This document shows, one piece after another, positions 1-11,250 of a stretch of 33,427 bases of DNA. Position numbers and translations under genes: made by a program. Position 1 is the first letter of the stretch. Every line of letters starts with the position of its first letter. The stretch spans positions 5,606-39,032 of the forward strand of contig NAOQ01000571.1 of assembly GCA_002751075.1 (NCBI GenBank). Direction: 5' to 3'. The DNA comes from Ichthyophonus hoferi (lineage: Eukaryota; Opisthokonta; Ichthyosporea; Ichthyophonida; Ichthyophonidae). The notes under the pieces are model-generated. The model made no database searches. It was not told the DNA's origin and saw only the letters and a program-made list of their open reading frames with translations.

Positions 1-1270
1 TCGCACTCAGGTGCAATTTTCTAGAGCTCAAAAGAGGCTTCTTAGCCAAACTGAAATATATGATTCCTTCCATATAATTTGGACTCTGTTGCCAAATATG
101 CTATATGGATTGAGGCATTATCTAGTTGGTACCACTGGCCAGACCTTGTAGTGGAAGGGGCATACTTATTTTCACTTGTTGATACTTTTGATTTCTCAGC
201 ATTGTTACCCTCTTTTTTATTTTTGCCCTTGTCGTTATTATCCCCCCTGGAAACCTCGATTTTGTCCTTCTTGTAATTATCACTCAACTCCTCCTGAGTT
301 GACGTTTTCTTCAAATACTTTTCTAAATATGCAAGAATCTTTACCATTCTAACGGTGGCTTTGGTGTACATATGGGTTCATCCTTGTGATCAAAAAGATG
401 CTTTGGTTGTTTCATTGCATAGGGAAAGCTGATCTTGAGGAATTTCACATCCCTGCTGATTATTATCCTTTTGGATCTAATATCCAACAAGCTGTAGGCC
501 CTCTGGGTATCTTGGTATCCCAGCATCATCACCTCTTATCTTCATGGTGCCAATTTGTTGAGCTTTTCATCCTTATAATAACACCTGCATCCCAATGCTC
601 TGAGTCTGCTGAAAAGAGTGGTGGATTCATGCCATAAGGCTCATGGTATAGTAGACTTCAGTAGATACCTGGTTGGCAACACATTTAAAATAAAGGCTGT
701 CGTTTTAGTGGCTTTGTCTCATAAATATTGGGGTAGGCCACGTTCTATTCTTGCACTTCTTACCATGGTAAACAGTGTTTGGTTCATCCTTTCACAAAAC
801 CCATTCTGCTCAGAATGATGAAGTACAGTGTTCTAATGGTGAATACCATGTTCCTTGAAGTAAGATGAAAATTTGGAGTTGAAGTACTCTGAAACGTAAT
901 CTGTAACCAAAGTTGCCATTGATTTGTCATGCATTGCTGTGACATAGGTGTACTATTGCTTGAAAGCCCCAAAAGTATATGATTTCCTTCCTAATAAATA
1001 TACTTGGACATAATGTGAGTACCCATCTATGAAAGTTACCACATATTTGAAACCTAAGTATGACCTGCACAAAGATCCAATCAGGTCTGAATAAACTCTT
1101 TTTAGTACTCTGGTTGTTTAATCTGTTCTTTCTAGGTATGGGATCCTCTTGGCTTTGAACATATAGCACGTTCCTTGTTCCTTGTTCTGTTTGTCCATTT
1201 CCATGTTGTTTGTCATTATGAAAACAAAAAACACGTTGGCTGGTAAAAGATATATAAAAAATGTTCAAAT
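1..1270 (-). mobile_element. Ty1/copia retrotransposon relic, integrase region
   Basis: The minus strand carries a decayed copy of the integrase core and the integrase-RT linker of a Ty1/copia (Pseudoviridae) element. Recognisable pieces, read right to left, are a zinc-knuckle/pre-integrase-like stretch near 1100-1200, the DLIGSL and VTFIDGYSHYVQVYLL block near 970-1090, a downstream SEQNGFCERMNQTL block (about 770-815) typical of copia integrase catalytic ends, and the GYQDTQRAYSLLD-type GKGY-like block near 490-530. A Lys/Asn/Asp-rich linker follows at 42-370. The element runs off the left edge, so its RT end is outside the window. No gag or LTR is seen to the right of 1270. It is broken, with several reading-frame interruptions, and looks old. 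The family call is confident; the exact ends are not. Confidence 0.88.
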
Positions 1271-1410
1271 TTATTGGTTTGTTGAAACGTGATAAGGCGA
1301 CTATTGGTTAATAGGTTATTTCTGCCCTATTTCTATTTAAAAACAACTTAAGTATAAGTTATCACAACTGTGTTGAACTTATGGTTCCATTGCGGCTTAA
1401 ATAGTGCATG

Positions 1411-1427
1411 ATATATATATATATATA
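1411..1427. repeat. (AT)n microsatellite
   Basis: A run of alternating A and T, about eight units, lies in AT-rich sequence between the two oppositely oriented copia relics. No function is suggested. Confidence 0.9.
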
Positions 1428-1686
1428 ACTCCTATCAAATTGGCTTTATCCATCATGAGAATATACTTAATCAGAAAAAACAAACACTATCAGAAATAAA
1501 ATTACGTTTTTATACATCTATTTTTATCAGAGATCAGATTGCATATTTGCCAATCTTCTTCTATCTGCGTGTTGTTATGTTTTTTGGAGAAAAACTATAA
1601 TCATGCCAACTAAATGAATATATATTTGTATATAAGAAGGATAATTATAATAATAAATTGCTATGTAATTATAATGCACTAACATT

Positions 1687-1890
1687 TTAACATATTCTAC
1701 CTATGTAAGCTATAGCATTTTCCCCCTCTTCTAAGTAACTATCTCCGTATTTTGCATAATATTTTGAACATGTAGATCTGTCCTTTCTATCAAAGCATTG
1801 TTTGATACCTCTCCACAAACCATATGCAAATTTATCAATGTCCCATTCAGCCTGTAATCTTGGCTGAGTGGCAACAATGATAGATCTAGT
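1687..1890 (-). other. Unclassified coding-like relic
   Basis: About 65 codons on the minus strand stay open and have protein-like composition, including the stretches QAEWDIDKFAYGLWRGIKQC and KYYAKYGDSYLEEGENAIAY. There is no start codon, and no flanking splice sites are convincing. I do not recognise the family. It lies upstream, in reading direction, of the minus-strand copia integrase relic. It could therefore be a remnant of that element's 5' part, another transposon, or a chance frame. The surrounding stretch 1270-2160 otherwise shows only AT-rich sequence. Confidence 0.3.
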
Positions 1891-2159
1891 AGTGAGCTAT
1901 TGGCTCTATATTTAAGAAATTGTTGAGAATTTAAGTTCCTCCTTTGTTGAAGGATTCCAAAATACTTGGATGTGTCTGGAAATCCTCAATGTAACTAGAG
2001 TATTTTCTGTCCATTATGTGAAACTGAGTTCATTACCTCCCACTCTAAATACCTAACTCTTTTTAACTGGGAAGGGCGTATATGACATATTCACTGGATT
2101 CACCTTTATATACCTCAATTGGATATGCCATTAAACTTCCATTTGAAAAAATTACATAT

Positions 2160-4272
2160 TCTTTTAAGACAAATTTTCTTTCAATTACATGCAATCACTA
2201 TAGCCTAGTGACTCCTTCACAGCAGACACATCCATGGTAGCATCATCTATGGATAATGATGACACTACCTTTATTATGTTAATAGTATCATCTATACAAG
2301 ATGATGACACTATCCCAATGTCCTCTATGGTTCCTGACATGACTAATTACATGAAGGATTAAGTGTTTCAGAGAGTCTGTTTCTAGCAACCATTTTTCTA
2401 CTTTAACACCTGCCTTGCCTTTCATTCCATGGTCTGTTATTTTTGTTTCTGAATTCTTTCCCTCCAATGTGAGAGAGTGTGTAAATTGGTTCACAAATAC
2501 AGATGTTGACACAACTGTTCATGCTCGTCATTGTTATGTACTACTTACAATAGGCAGCAGCTGAAAATATGAACAGCATACTCTTTTTCAAAACATAGTC
2601 AATGCAGCAGCTGCCATAACTGCTATTCCCTCTATACCTGACACACTAGAGATTATGAATTACAAAAATTAAAAGAAAGCCATGCTAGCCCATAAAAACT
2701 CGCCTGTATTATAGCTATACACATAGAACTTAGAGCAATTAATGAATTCCATACATGGACGTGGACGTTGATTCTATGACACAGGTCCCTAAGGGTACTA
2801 CCATCTTCTACAGCCCGTGAGTACTCCACAGAACAAAAAGCAGCTTTAGCAACTTCACTCATAACAAAGCTCAACTGTGTGTTCTAGGGAGTATGGAAGA
2901 CAATAAAAACTTCTTAAACATTTCATCCCTAGCTACCAGATTTGTGATTTGTCACCATATGGATACTTTTTGCTATCACCACTGCTTATTAGTATGAAGT
3001 GACACAAGTTGACATCTACTCTACCTAATTACACACTACATTAGGCAAGTCCATTTGTATGCTGCAGCCACTGATCATGGAGAATGCCAACCACCCCAAC
3101 TAGATCTGCAAGGTATCCAAGTGTCTCTATGGCATCCACATTAGTGACCTGTGCTGGAATCAAACACTGAAAGAGTTTCTACAAATTAAGAAAATCTAAC
3201 CAACCGATTGAAACTAAAACCTATACATATCTCATGTACATAGCTACTTCCTGTCCTTATCCCACAATGTTTATGATGCCCTTATTATAGCCAAACACCT
3301 TGCTGACAAGGAAGTCTTCATTAAAGCCTTTTCTAAACGTTCTATAACCAGGAATAAATGATGTCCTACTGATTTCTTGGGCTACACAATCCAGAGACAT
3401 GATGGTAGCATCAAACTATTACAGGTTGGTTACATCAAGGATTTAGTTAAGTTCTACAGTCAAGGACATGACCAGCCAACCTACTCACCTATCCTGCTGG
3501 AGCTCATCAAAGATATTGCCAACATCACCAACAAATCAGAACTATATGATGTCAATGCATACCAAACACTAATTGGTTGTCCACTTTAAATCATCAAGTT
3601 CAGCCATACTGATTGCCAGTTTACACTCAGTTACCTGGCTAGATACAATGGGGAAACAACCAAAGCCTTTTTTGAAATAGCCATGCACCTCCTGAAATAC
3701 CTCAGAATTATAGCAGAGGAATGCAGTATCTATGTGAGGACACTAATAAAGCTCCATACTTTTTCTGATGTGGATGGACTTCACAGCTGGTCCACACACA
3801 TCCCAAAACAGTTGAGAGAATATTATTTACTTGCAGGGAGGCCAATTAACTGGCTCTCCAAAAAGCAAAAATAACTACACTATCTACTACTGAGAGCAAG
3901 TATATTGCCATGTCCACCACATATCAGCAAATATCTTACATCACTCCACTCCTATACTGTTTATGCATAGATACTGGATGTGTGAAACTTCACTTAGACA
4001 ACCGGTGTGTAATATGACTTACTGAGAAAAAATTTGTCCCCAGGGGCACATAGCATATTAAAGTAAGGTACTAGTACATCTTGGAATGTGTGACCAATAA
4101 GGAGGTTGAGGCTACACCCTGCCCAACCTAATTAATGGCAGTCAATTGCTTGACCATAACAATGTCTAGCAACAATTTCAAAAGTGCCAAGGCACTGATG
4201 AAGATGTAAAACTTAAGTTAAATCCCTCATCTCTGTCCGCTTGCTGCCATTTTTACATTATCCACAAGGAGG
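2160..4272 (+). mobile_element. Ty1/copia relic, linker to RT to RNase H
   Basis: This is a plus-strand Ty1/copia fragment. An Asp-rich linker (about 2200-2340) is followed near 2690-2790 by the start of the RT, where INEFHTWTWTL matches the copia E-x-N-x-TWTLV motif. A KCLYGIHISDLCWN block (about 3110-3160) corresponds to the KSLYGLKQ-x-W motif. FLGYTIQRHDGSIKLLQVGY (3375-3436) is the FLG-x-x-I...QxxYI motif. A Y-QTLIG block and an L-KYLR block come next, and the RNase H start has SDVDG (about 3765) and NWLSKKQK (about 3850-3870). The fragment ends at a purine tract before a possible LTR start at 4273. It is broken, with many interruptions, and old. It faces away from the integrase relic at 1-1270, so the two are not one intact copy. 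The left boundary is approximate. Confidence 0.85.
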
Positions 4273-4280
4273 TGTTATGC
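4264..4280 (+). other. Possible polypurine tract and 3' LTR start of copia relic
   Basis: The sequence ACAAGGAGG (4264-4272) is directly followed by TGTTATGC (4273-4280). A purine tract abutting a TGTTA-type start is what the copia family shows at the junction of its internal region and 3' LTR. It lies in the expected order downstream of the RNase H remnant. The matching LTR end and a second LTR copy were not found, so the LTR length is unknown. The AT-rich stretch to about 4930 holds no other recognisable feature. Confidence 0.45.
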
Positions 4281-4929
4281 TTACAAATTATTCTTATCAC
4301 ACTTAGAATTTCTAATAAATCCCAATCATAAGTTTCTCAAGATTCATCTAACAGTACAAAAAAGTGAGTGTCACATGCTAATCAGATGATGTGAGAAATA
4401 TTACTCAGAAATAACATTATTAGGTCCTTGATATACATTTTATTTAATAAGGTAAGTAATTATATTATTTATTATTATCTTACATATTTATAAACATACA
4501 ATCTAAAGGAAGGCAGATTTAGACTCCTTTATTATTGACACTATTAGTTAATATCACACAATATGCAATATATTGTATTTTGTGTTTGATTAGCTACTTA
4601 GCAAACTGTTAGTGTAACTAACTATAGTTTGAGTATTAGTATTAGTTAATCTACAATTATTAACTGAACACAACCAAAAGCTTAGCTAGTGTATTCTGGT
4701 AGATAGATAAAAATGTTAGCCATGCTAGTATTAATCATAAGCATACCATCATACCATAAAATATGATTGGCAACAAATGGCCCAGTAGTCACTACAACGC
4801 AGTAGCTCAATATAAATATTAACTAATAACACAATATGTTATCTGGAACTTTTAATAATTAAACCAATATACTAGGATCTCTGCATAAACATAATACTAA
4901 TTTGAATCGACCTACAGATTCACCAATCC

Positions 4930-5540
4930 AGATGCAGCTTTTTTTTTGATTGACACCAACAACAATAAGAGAATCCACTATGGTTTAACTACTCAAGACG
5001 TGATTGCAATAAACTTCATGTTTAGCCAACAAATACATGTAGAAGATGTTAATTACATACCTCAAAACAGTTTACTTAGAATCATATCTCAATCAAGGCA
5101 AGTACATTTTTATAAACATCTTCAATAGTATCTGTATTTGATGAGACAAAGGAAGTGGCCAAGCTCATTCAATACATGAGGGGCCAACTTAATACCAAGG
5201 AATTAGGATTTTCATCCAAGTACTTAGGTTACCTCAATCTATAAAGATGACAAGAGCACCATACATATATCCCTGAAGAGTTACACTTGCAAATTGATAA
5301 AAACCCATGACACAAAGAATGACAAGCACACCATGTTGCCCATTCTACTAGGTCACATGTCAGCTAGGAAAATAAAAAATGATGATAGTTCAAAAGTGAG
5401 GATTAAGGACTACTAGATGACCATAGGATGTCGTTTATGAGTCTCTAGGATGATCCATCCAGCCTGGTTTGCAGTTGTCTTTCTGGGGAGATGATCCAAA
5501 TTTAAGCTGGCATCTATAAATTCTATCTACTTCATGACAA
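4930..5540 (+). mobile_element. Ty1/copia relic, reverse-transcriptase region
   Basis: Blocks typical of the copia RT C-terminal half occur in order on the plus strand. They include KLIQYMRGQLNTKELGFSSK (about 5160-5220), like the copia M-x-F-x-MKDLG-x-x-x-FLG region, then a TIHISLKSYTCKLI block (about 5255-5300), like I-x-L-x-Q-x-x-Y. A DDSSKVRIKDY block with an IGCRL block lies at about 5380-5440, and HPAWFAVVFLGR at about 5455-5490, like the TRPDI-x-x-AV-x-x-x-SRF motif. A 60-codon open stretch begins at 4946. The piece is broken and old. It stops near 5540, and the RNase H piece at 6430 may be its continuation beyond an intervening insertion. Confidence 0.75.
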
Positions 5541-6429
5541 TAGACATAGTGTTCATTCTCTGCTTTACTTTAGCAGGTGTTGAAATTCTTTAAAATGTTT
5601 ATAGACATATCCTCTTCACTGCTGTCTGAAGAGAGTTGAACCCTTAGCTTTTTCTTGCTTATGAATTCCAGTTTATTTGCTGAGACCATGGATGACTTAT
5701 ACTCAACTCTAGGAATAATAGGTGTAAATATTTCTCTCTTAGTCATTACCATAAATTGTTTTTATAACCAGACAGAGAATCAAAGTTTTTTGTATGAAAA
5801 TTTATTTAATGCAATACTATAGGGATCAGAATCCACACCAAGTATGTGATTACTGGTTATATAGTTGCTGGTTCGGTCAATACTAGTTGATCATGTGATA
5901 AACATATGGGGTAAGTGTATATCTCAGTTAGAGATTCTACTAGACTGTTATAAACATGTTGTTAGCAATACATTATTCAATAGTTATTCAAAGATTCATT
6001 CTAGTTGCTATGTATCTTGTGTTATAAATCTTTATGTGTGATTAAATGTTAATGACCAACACTATCTAATAAACCATGGTAAATTCCCGTACTAGGCTTC
6101 ACTAAACAACCAGTCCTAATTAAATATAATTAGTGGTATCATCTAATTAATTAATGACAATTAATTAATATCTAATTCTTATTTATCAATTGAAACTTCA
6201 TTGCAAACGCTACTGAATATTTAGAGGTACAATGCAACATGAATAGTAATTAGTTTTGTAAAAGATATCATGAAGTATGCAGCCTAACACTTGTAGGAGC
6301 TAGAGTATTTCAACAGAGATTTGCATCAAATCCATCAGTATCACATTGAATAATGATTATACATATAATAGTGTACCCTAACCCAAACCCCTGTATATGC
6401 CTAGTATCTCATCAGGACTTTATTTATTT
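5541..6429. other. AT-rich segment between copia RT and RNase H pieces
   Basis: About 890 bp separate two copia pieces that would be adjacent in an intact element. The segment includes a 60-codon minus-strand frame (5570-5752) with a KKKLRVQLSSDSSEEDM stretch that I do not recognise. Most of the rest is AT-rich without coding character. A later insertion or an LTR fragment are both possible. I could not find clean target-site duplications or terminal repeats by eye. Confidence 0.35.
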
Positions 6430-6930
6430 ATGTATTTTTGAGATGCCGATTTTGTGAGGGTTATCACAACTAGGAAATCAACCTCAGACTTAATCCTATT
6501 TTTGCCTAACTGTCCTATATCCTGGATGAGTAGGCAGCAGACTCATGTTGCAATGTCAAGTAATGAGGCACAATGTATGGCACTATACACGGCTATTTAT
6601 GAAACCATGTATATCTTTGGTATTCTAGACAGTTTAAGAATCTTAGCAGCTCCTGTCCCCAAGCATAAGGACAATCAATTACTCATCCAAATGACTGAAT
6701 TCAATAGAGTCACCCACAACACCAAGTACCTACAAGTAAACTTTTACTATACCAAGGTGGCTAAGCTGACAGAAAATATAGTAATAAAGCAAGTCCTAAC
6801 ATCTGCCCAAAAGGCAGATCTTTTTACCAAGGTACTTGAACACATTGATATTTTTAGAGCAAGGGATTTACCAGGTTTTGATTTCTAGGAGATCCCTCTT
6901 TACAGGTTTTTAAAGATGTAAAAGGAGTAT
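6430..6930 (+). mobile_element. Ty1/copia relic, RNase H and C-terminus
   Basis: An open stretch from 6454 to 6888 (144 codons) encodes the end of a copia polyprotein. ADFVRVITTRKSTS (about 6443-6485) is the D-AD-x-A...RKST-G RNase H motif. WMSRQQTHVAMSSNEAQCMA (6520-6580) is the W-x-SKKQ-x-x-V-x-LST-EAEY-A motif. THNTKYLQVNFYYTK (about 6712-6756) matches the R-TKHIDVRYHFIRE block, and SAQKADLFTKVL (6802-6837) matches T-x-x-QLADIFTK. After the end of the frame a purine-rich tract (AAAAGGAG, about 6918-6926) precedes TGTAATG, a possible LTR start. It is the least damaged copia piece in the window, but only a 3' fragment. Confidence 0.9.
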
Positions 6931-8420
6931 TGTAATGCATAACTAGTAGGGTATCATTTAAGTAAGCATAATGGTTTTGTTTTATGCCTTGCTACAGTGT
7001 AGTGGGCTTAGTAATACAGCACTCCAGGTTCTGCTTGTCTATAATAGCGTGCCTAATATAAAATACAGCATGGTAATCAGATCTTGAATAATTAAGAAAT
7101 CAAGTCTATAATTTTAGTGCAGAAGTTACTAAAAATATGGAGGCTTTAGCAATTTAAAATAAAATCAGGTTTGTGGTCATGAGAATGTTTCCACATAAAG
7201 TAATAAAGTTAGAGCAATAAGGAGTTATATCCTTAAATAGTGAACGGCAAAACCTGAAGCTTGCTCAATGCTCCAGGACTATAATATATATATGCAAACC
7301 TTTCACCCTCAGTTAGGACCAGATAGGAGTAATTCATTATTGAAATAAAGTTTTTTGATTAAAAGAAAATATAATTAAAACAATTAGTGATAGCAGAAGA
7401 AACTTCACATTCACATATCATAAAAACACATGCACATTTTTTATCAACAAGACGGTTAGCTTAGTTTTCACCTCCGCTTCCAGTGACAAGGCTGAAGTTA
7501 TACAAAGGAATCTTGTGCAAAGCTTTAATGAAATAAAAGTATTACCATCCAACATTGTGGCTTGGAACTTGAGTCAGGCCATACTAAATTAGAGTAAATG
7601 ACAGAGAGTACTCAGGTAGCATTTTATATGTAGAGCTTAAAAGGATGTGATGTGTATGTCACCTATTGGCAAATTTCACGTAATGATTCAGATGAGATAT
7701 ACCCCCTGTGTGGTTTGGAAATGACTTTACTATGTCCCGAGTTAAATAGCTAAGATATAAAAACTCATATTTCAATTATAAATTTTAGAAAATGCAACTG
7801 GTAGAATATGTATATGCATTTAAATACTTAGTTTGTACATATGAGCTTCTCTTGCCCCCTCAGTAGCTGTCACTTTATTGAATAAGCTTGGGTTGACAGT
7901 TTAATTTCTAGGCAAGTTATGATATGATTGGGCATTGTGAAACAACCATGGATTTTGCAGTTTATAGACTACTCTCTCAAGTGGTGACAAGTAACCCCAT
8001 AGTCCTCTTCCTTGGAATCAGGAAGCATACATTATGAGCACTTCTTTTTTTTTACTTCTACAGATTGCTTGTTCTTCACCACAGAGATTTTCTGATTTCT
8101 ATTTCCATTAACGTTTTTCATAAAATGACTTATCATGTACATATTATTGTTGAATAAAATATTATTTTGTGGCATTATGATTAATAATCAGCCAATAGTC
8201 ACTGTTTACTACTTAGTTACATAGTTGGGAAAAGTAGTCATCACTGGATAGACTTATCTACTATGCCAATACTTATCAATTGATTACAACTACTTGTTGT
8301 TGATTATTAACTATCTGTTCAATCAGGACTGTAGTAATCTAAGATATATTCCCAATATTATCTTGAGCTAGTTGCTGTTGCATGGTTTTTTAATACTCAA
8401 CCTGCACAAAACAATCATCT
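6931..8420. other. Stretch without recognisable genes
   Basis: This is AT-rich sequence downstream of the copia 3' end. The first few hundred bases may be LTR. I see no open frame of note, no splice-bounded exon and no clear repeat on either strand. Confidence 0.5.
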
Positions 8421-8429
8421 CTAAAATAA

Positions 8430-9430
8430 CTTTTGCATAACCAAACAGTCATTAAAGATACAAAAGTAAATATAGGTATGTACTTCCAAATCTGACACAA
8501 TACAAGATAACTTGTCAGTATTTAGCACTAATGCTAGATAACTTTTTAACACACTCTCTTCTGTAGGAGGCATCACAAATACTACTTTCATATCTCTAAT
8601 GCCTGGCACATTCTTCCAATTATTAGCTAGTCTGTTTTTCTGGGTGACCTTTGCCCATTGATTGGCAGCCTTCCCAGATTTAGCTTAGATTGCCTTCTTC
8701 TTGTGAGTATTGTCTATATACTCCCTATCCTTGATTCCTATTTAAGTATCCATTAATACCTACAGGTGTCTTGTAGTTGGATACCTACTTATTCTCATTG
8801 TTTCTTACTTCCCTCATCATCTATAAAAACCACCTGTGCAATACTAGGCTACTATCTTCTGTTATTGCTCCTAATTGGTTTGTTCACTACAAAATAATTT
8901 TAAAATTCTGCTTGATCTGTTTCCTATCAATGCCATCTCTTTATTAATACTTTAGTAACTATTTCATTGGATTCCATTGATTACCTAGGAATATTCTTAA
9001 ATAATCACTTCCATCCATTAGCTTCACTCTATGACCTGTGAAAAACTTGGTGCAAATATAACTATTGGATTGCTAATTGTATTTTCATTATTGCATTCAG
9101 GTATTTGATTGATCTAACTCGATCTCATCAGTAATTAACCTCTCACCATATTGATGCAACGCTTTGGGTCTTGAATTTTGTTTTAATGAAATAATTGGAG
9201 ATTTTCCCCAAGAACTACTTACTGCAATAAAATTACATACCAGATTTCAAATATTTTTCTGTGCTTGCCAAATCTGGTGACCTTTACTCTGATAACTATT
9301 TTGCATTTCTTATACTCAATGCCTTTCATCATTTCATCAAGCTCTCCCTTCTACTTTCATTTTTCTGTTTGCTGGCCCCTTATAATGACATAACCAAAGT
9401 CCTCAATAATATCTGAATAATTCGATATAG
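8430..9430 (-). other. Unclassified decayed coding-like region
   Basis: Several minus-strand segments have protein-like composition in changing frames. They include a 62-codon frame at 8421-8609 (MKVVFVMPPTEESVLKSYLA), an upstream Lys/Trp/Asn-rich stretch near 8615-8700 (KAANQWAKVTQKN), and a Lys/Glu-rich stretch near 9250-9400 (KGELDEMMKGIEYKKCKIVI). I cannot assign a family. It is more likely a transposable-element relic than a host gene, since no splice sites link the pieces. It is broken and old. Confidence 0.3.
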
Positions 9431-10880
9431 AGTTAAACCACTAGACACTTGATATGTTAACATTAGTGACTGTACCGCTAGATGACTCGCATAATTTCAG
9501 TTATCTATTATCACATATTGATAACAATATAAACAAATGAAGACTCGTAATCACATAGGATGATAAGGAATTTGTGTATTTTGGTCTTATAAATTGCCTA
9601 ACAGCAATAGTAGGGTATGGTTGCTCATATATGGAATATAAAGGGCTATTCTAAGCTTATGAAGTACAGTCTTACCATGTGGAGTTAGGCTGAAAGGTAA
9701 AGAACCTTAGTCAAGACAGAGTGAAGTGGTTCTGATTCCCTATGTAACAAGATGGAAAACATGTTGCACATCTAGCTAGATTGGGGAGACTCAGTATATA
9801 GTAAGAGGGAAATGAGTTCTTGACTAGCACTCATAGTTCATGATATGTTGGAATATAAAGCCATTGTGAGTTTGCTGCCAGGTGCTGGATTATTAGACTT
9901 GTTTGCTTCCTTTTTAATTTATAGTATTTATTCAACTACCTATAATAACCAAAATAAGTCCATCATCTATCTAATCTTCTGGCATTTGCTGAAACACAAG
10001 AAATTTGTGTTTTTTATTTTTGTTGAACCATTTATTGTTTCCTTGCCAATTCTAACCTTTTTTGATGTTTTTCAACTGGATGCTGTCTTAAGGTAATGTT
10101 TAAATGCAAACCATTGCAATATTATATAACTAATTGTTTAAGACAGTAGGAGAGTTTTGTCTGTCATTTGCATTACCAGCTATTATTGAAAAGTAACTCT
10201 AGAATTGGACAGAATTATGATGATCAGTTCAATTATCATGACTTTTATATAAAATGAATAAAGTGATACATTTTTCAACTATCATAATCTCCACTGTGCA
10301 ATATTCCGTAATGTTATTTTGGTAAACTACATTGGTGTGAATGGCTATTTTTAGCTTTGCAAACAGTTGGGATTCTATGATCTGGATTTGACTAGGTTAG
10401 TTTGGGTGGCTAGCTGTTGCAATCTAACAACATAAGAAAGACCTGTTTCATTAGATAATAAATCATATGCCTTGGAATTTCGGTGCGATGCTATCATCTT
10501 TGTAGTCATAGTCTTATCAAACTTTACCCATATGCAGGCAGCCTAGCATTTGTGACAATTGCTGTCAGATTTCAATTTGATAAGATGGGCTGTCTGGTAC
10601 TTGAACTATGATGTACAAACTAGAGTATTAATCTTGCTTGTAGCTGTAATATTTTCATTGAAAACATTTATAGGCAAAGAGTTAAAGAAAATCTGATATC
10701 TAGTGCTATCTTAAGTAACTTCAGAGCAGTCACTTTGACCAAAACTAGATAACCAAACCTCAGGTCTGCATTAAGACCAGAAATTATACATGCAAATAAA
10801 TGTTGTTTTAACATACAGTAAAAGTATACATTTTTATTCTAGTTATGACTAGAAGCCAGAGCACAAGTTCTCAAAAGACG
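9431..10880. other. Stretch without recognisable genes
   Basis: This is AT-rich sequence. A hydrophobic 83-codon frame at 9845-10096 is rich in T-ending codons from poly-T runs and looks like chance. I see no repeats, RNA genes or splice-bounded exons. Confidence 0.45.
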
Positions 10881-11250
10881 ACATTTGTCCCAAACATAGA
10901 TTACTATTAACCCCTATGACCCATACCCGATTCATGAGGATAGATAAGAAAGTGAGAATAATACTTCCTAGCGACTCTGAAGAATCCACCGCAGCTAATA
11001 AAAATCAACTTGATAAGACATCTCTCCTGCCAGACTTGATCTTGACTCATCTTCAAACGATACTCTTGAATCGACAAGCCTAGAGGAACAATCCTCTTTT
11101 GACCAAGATTATGACAGCAAGGTGCAATTAACACTCTTCACCAGAGAAGTGAGCTCAGTTATGCACTGCCTTCTTCGAAACAAAACTTTCAACAGAAATT
11201 ATGACTTAGTATTAGTGAAGTTTAGAGTACTAATAACTAATAAATAGTAG
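10881..11250 (+). other. Coding-like Ser/Asp-rich fragment, family unknown
   Basis: From about 11021 to 11250 one plus-strand frame stays open for some 75 codons. It has balanced codon use and an acidic Ser-rich start (LDLDSSSNDTLESTSLEEQS), followed by LTLFTREVSSVMHCLLRN. It has no start codon near its beginning, stop codons lie just upstream, and the upstream AG is not preceded by a good pyrimidine tract. A second frame just upstream (about 10940-11040) holds KVRIILPSDSEES. This could be a broken exon or a transposon remnant. I do not recognise it. Confidence 0.28.

Noticed and set aside
5946-6289. Possible solo LTR with TGTTA...TAACA ends
   Set aside because: The ends fit, but I found no flanking target-site duplication and no second copy in the window.
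6371-6393. Telomere-like CCCTAACCCAAACCCC
   Set aside because: There is only one exact unit with a degenerate neighbour, in the middle of retroelement debris. It is too short for an interstitial telomeric array.
9845-10096. 83-codon hydrophobic frame
   Set aside because: It is rich in Phe, Ile and Tyr because of T-rich DNA, with no start context, splice sites or family similarity. It is probably chance.
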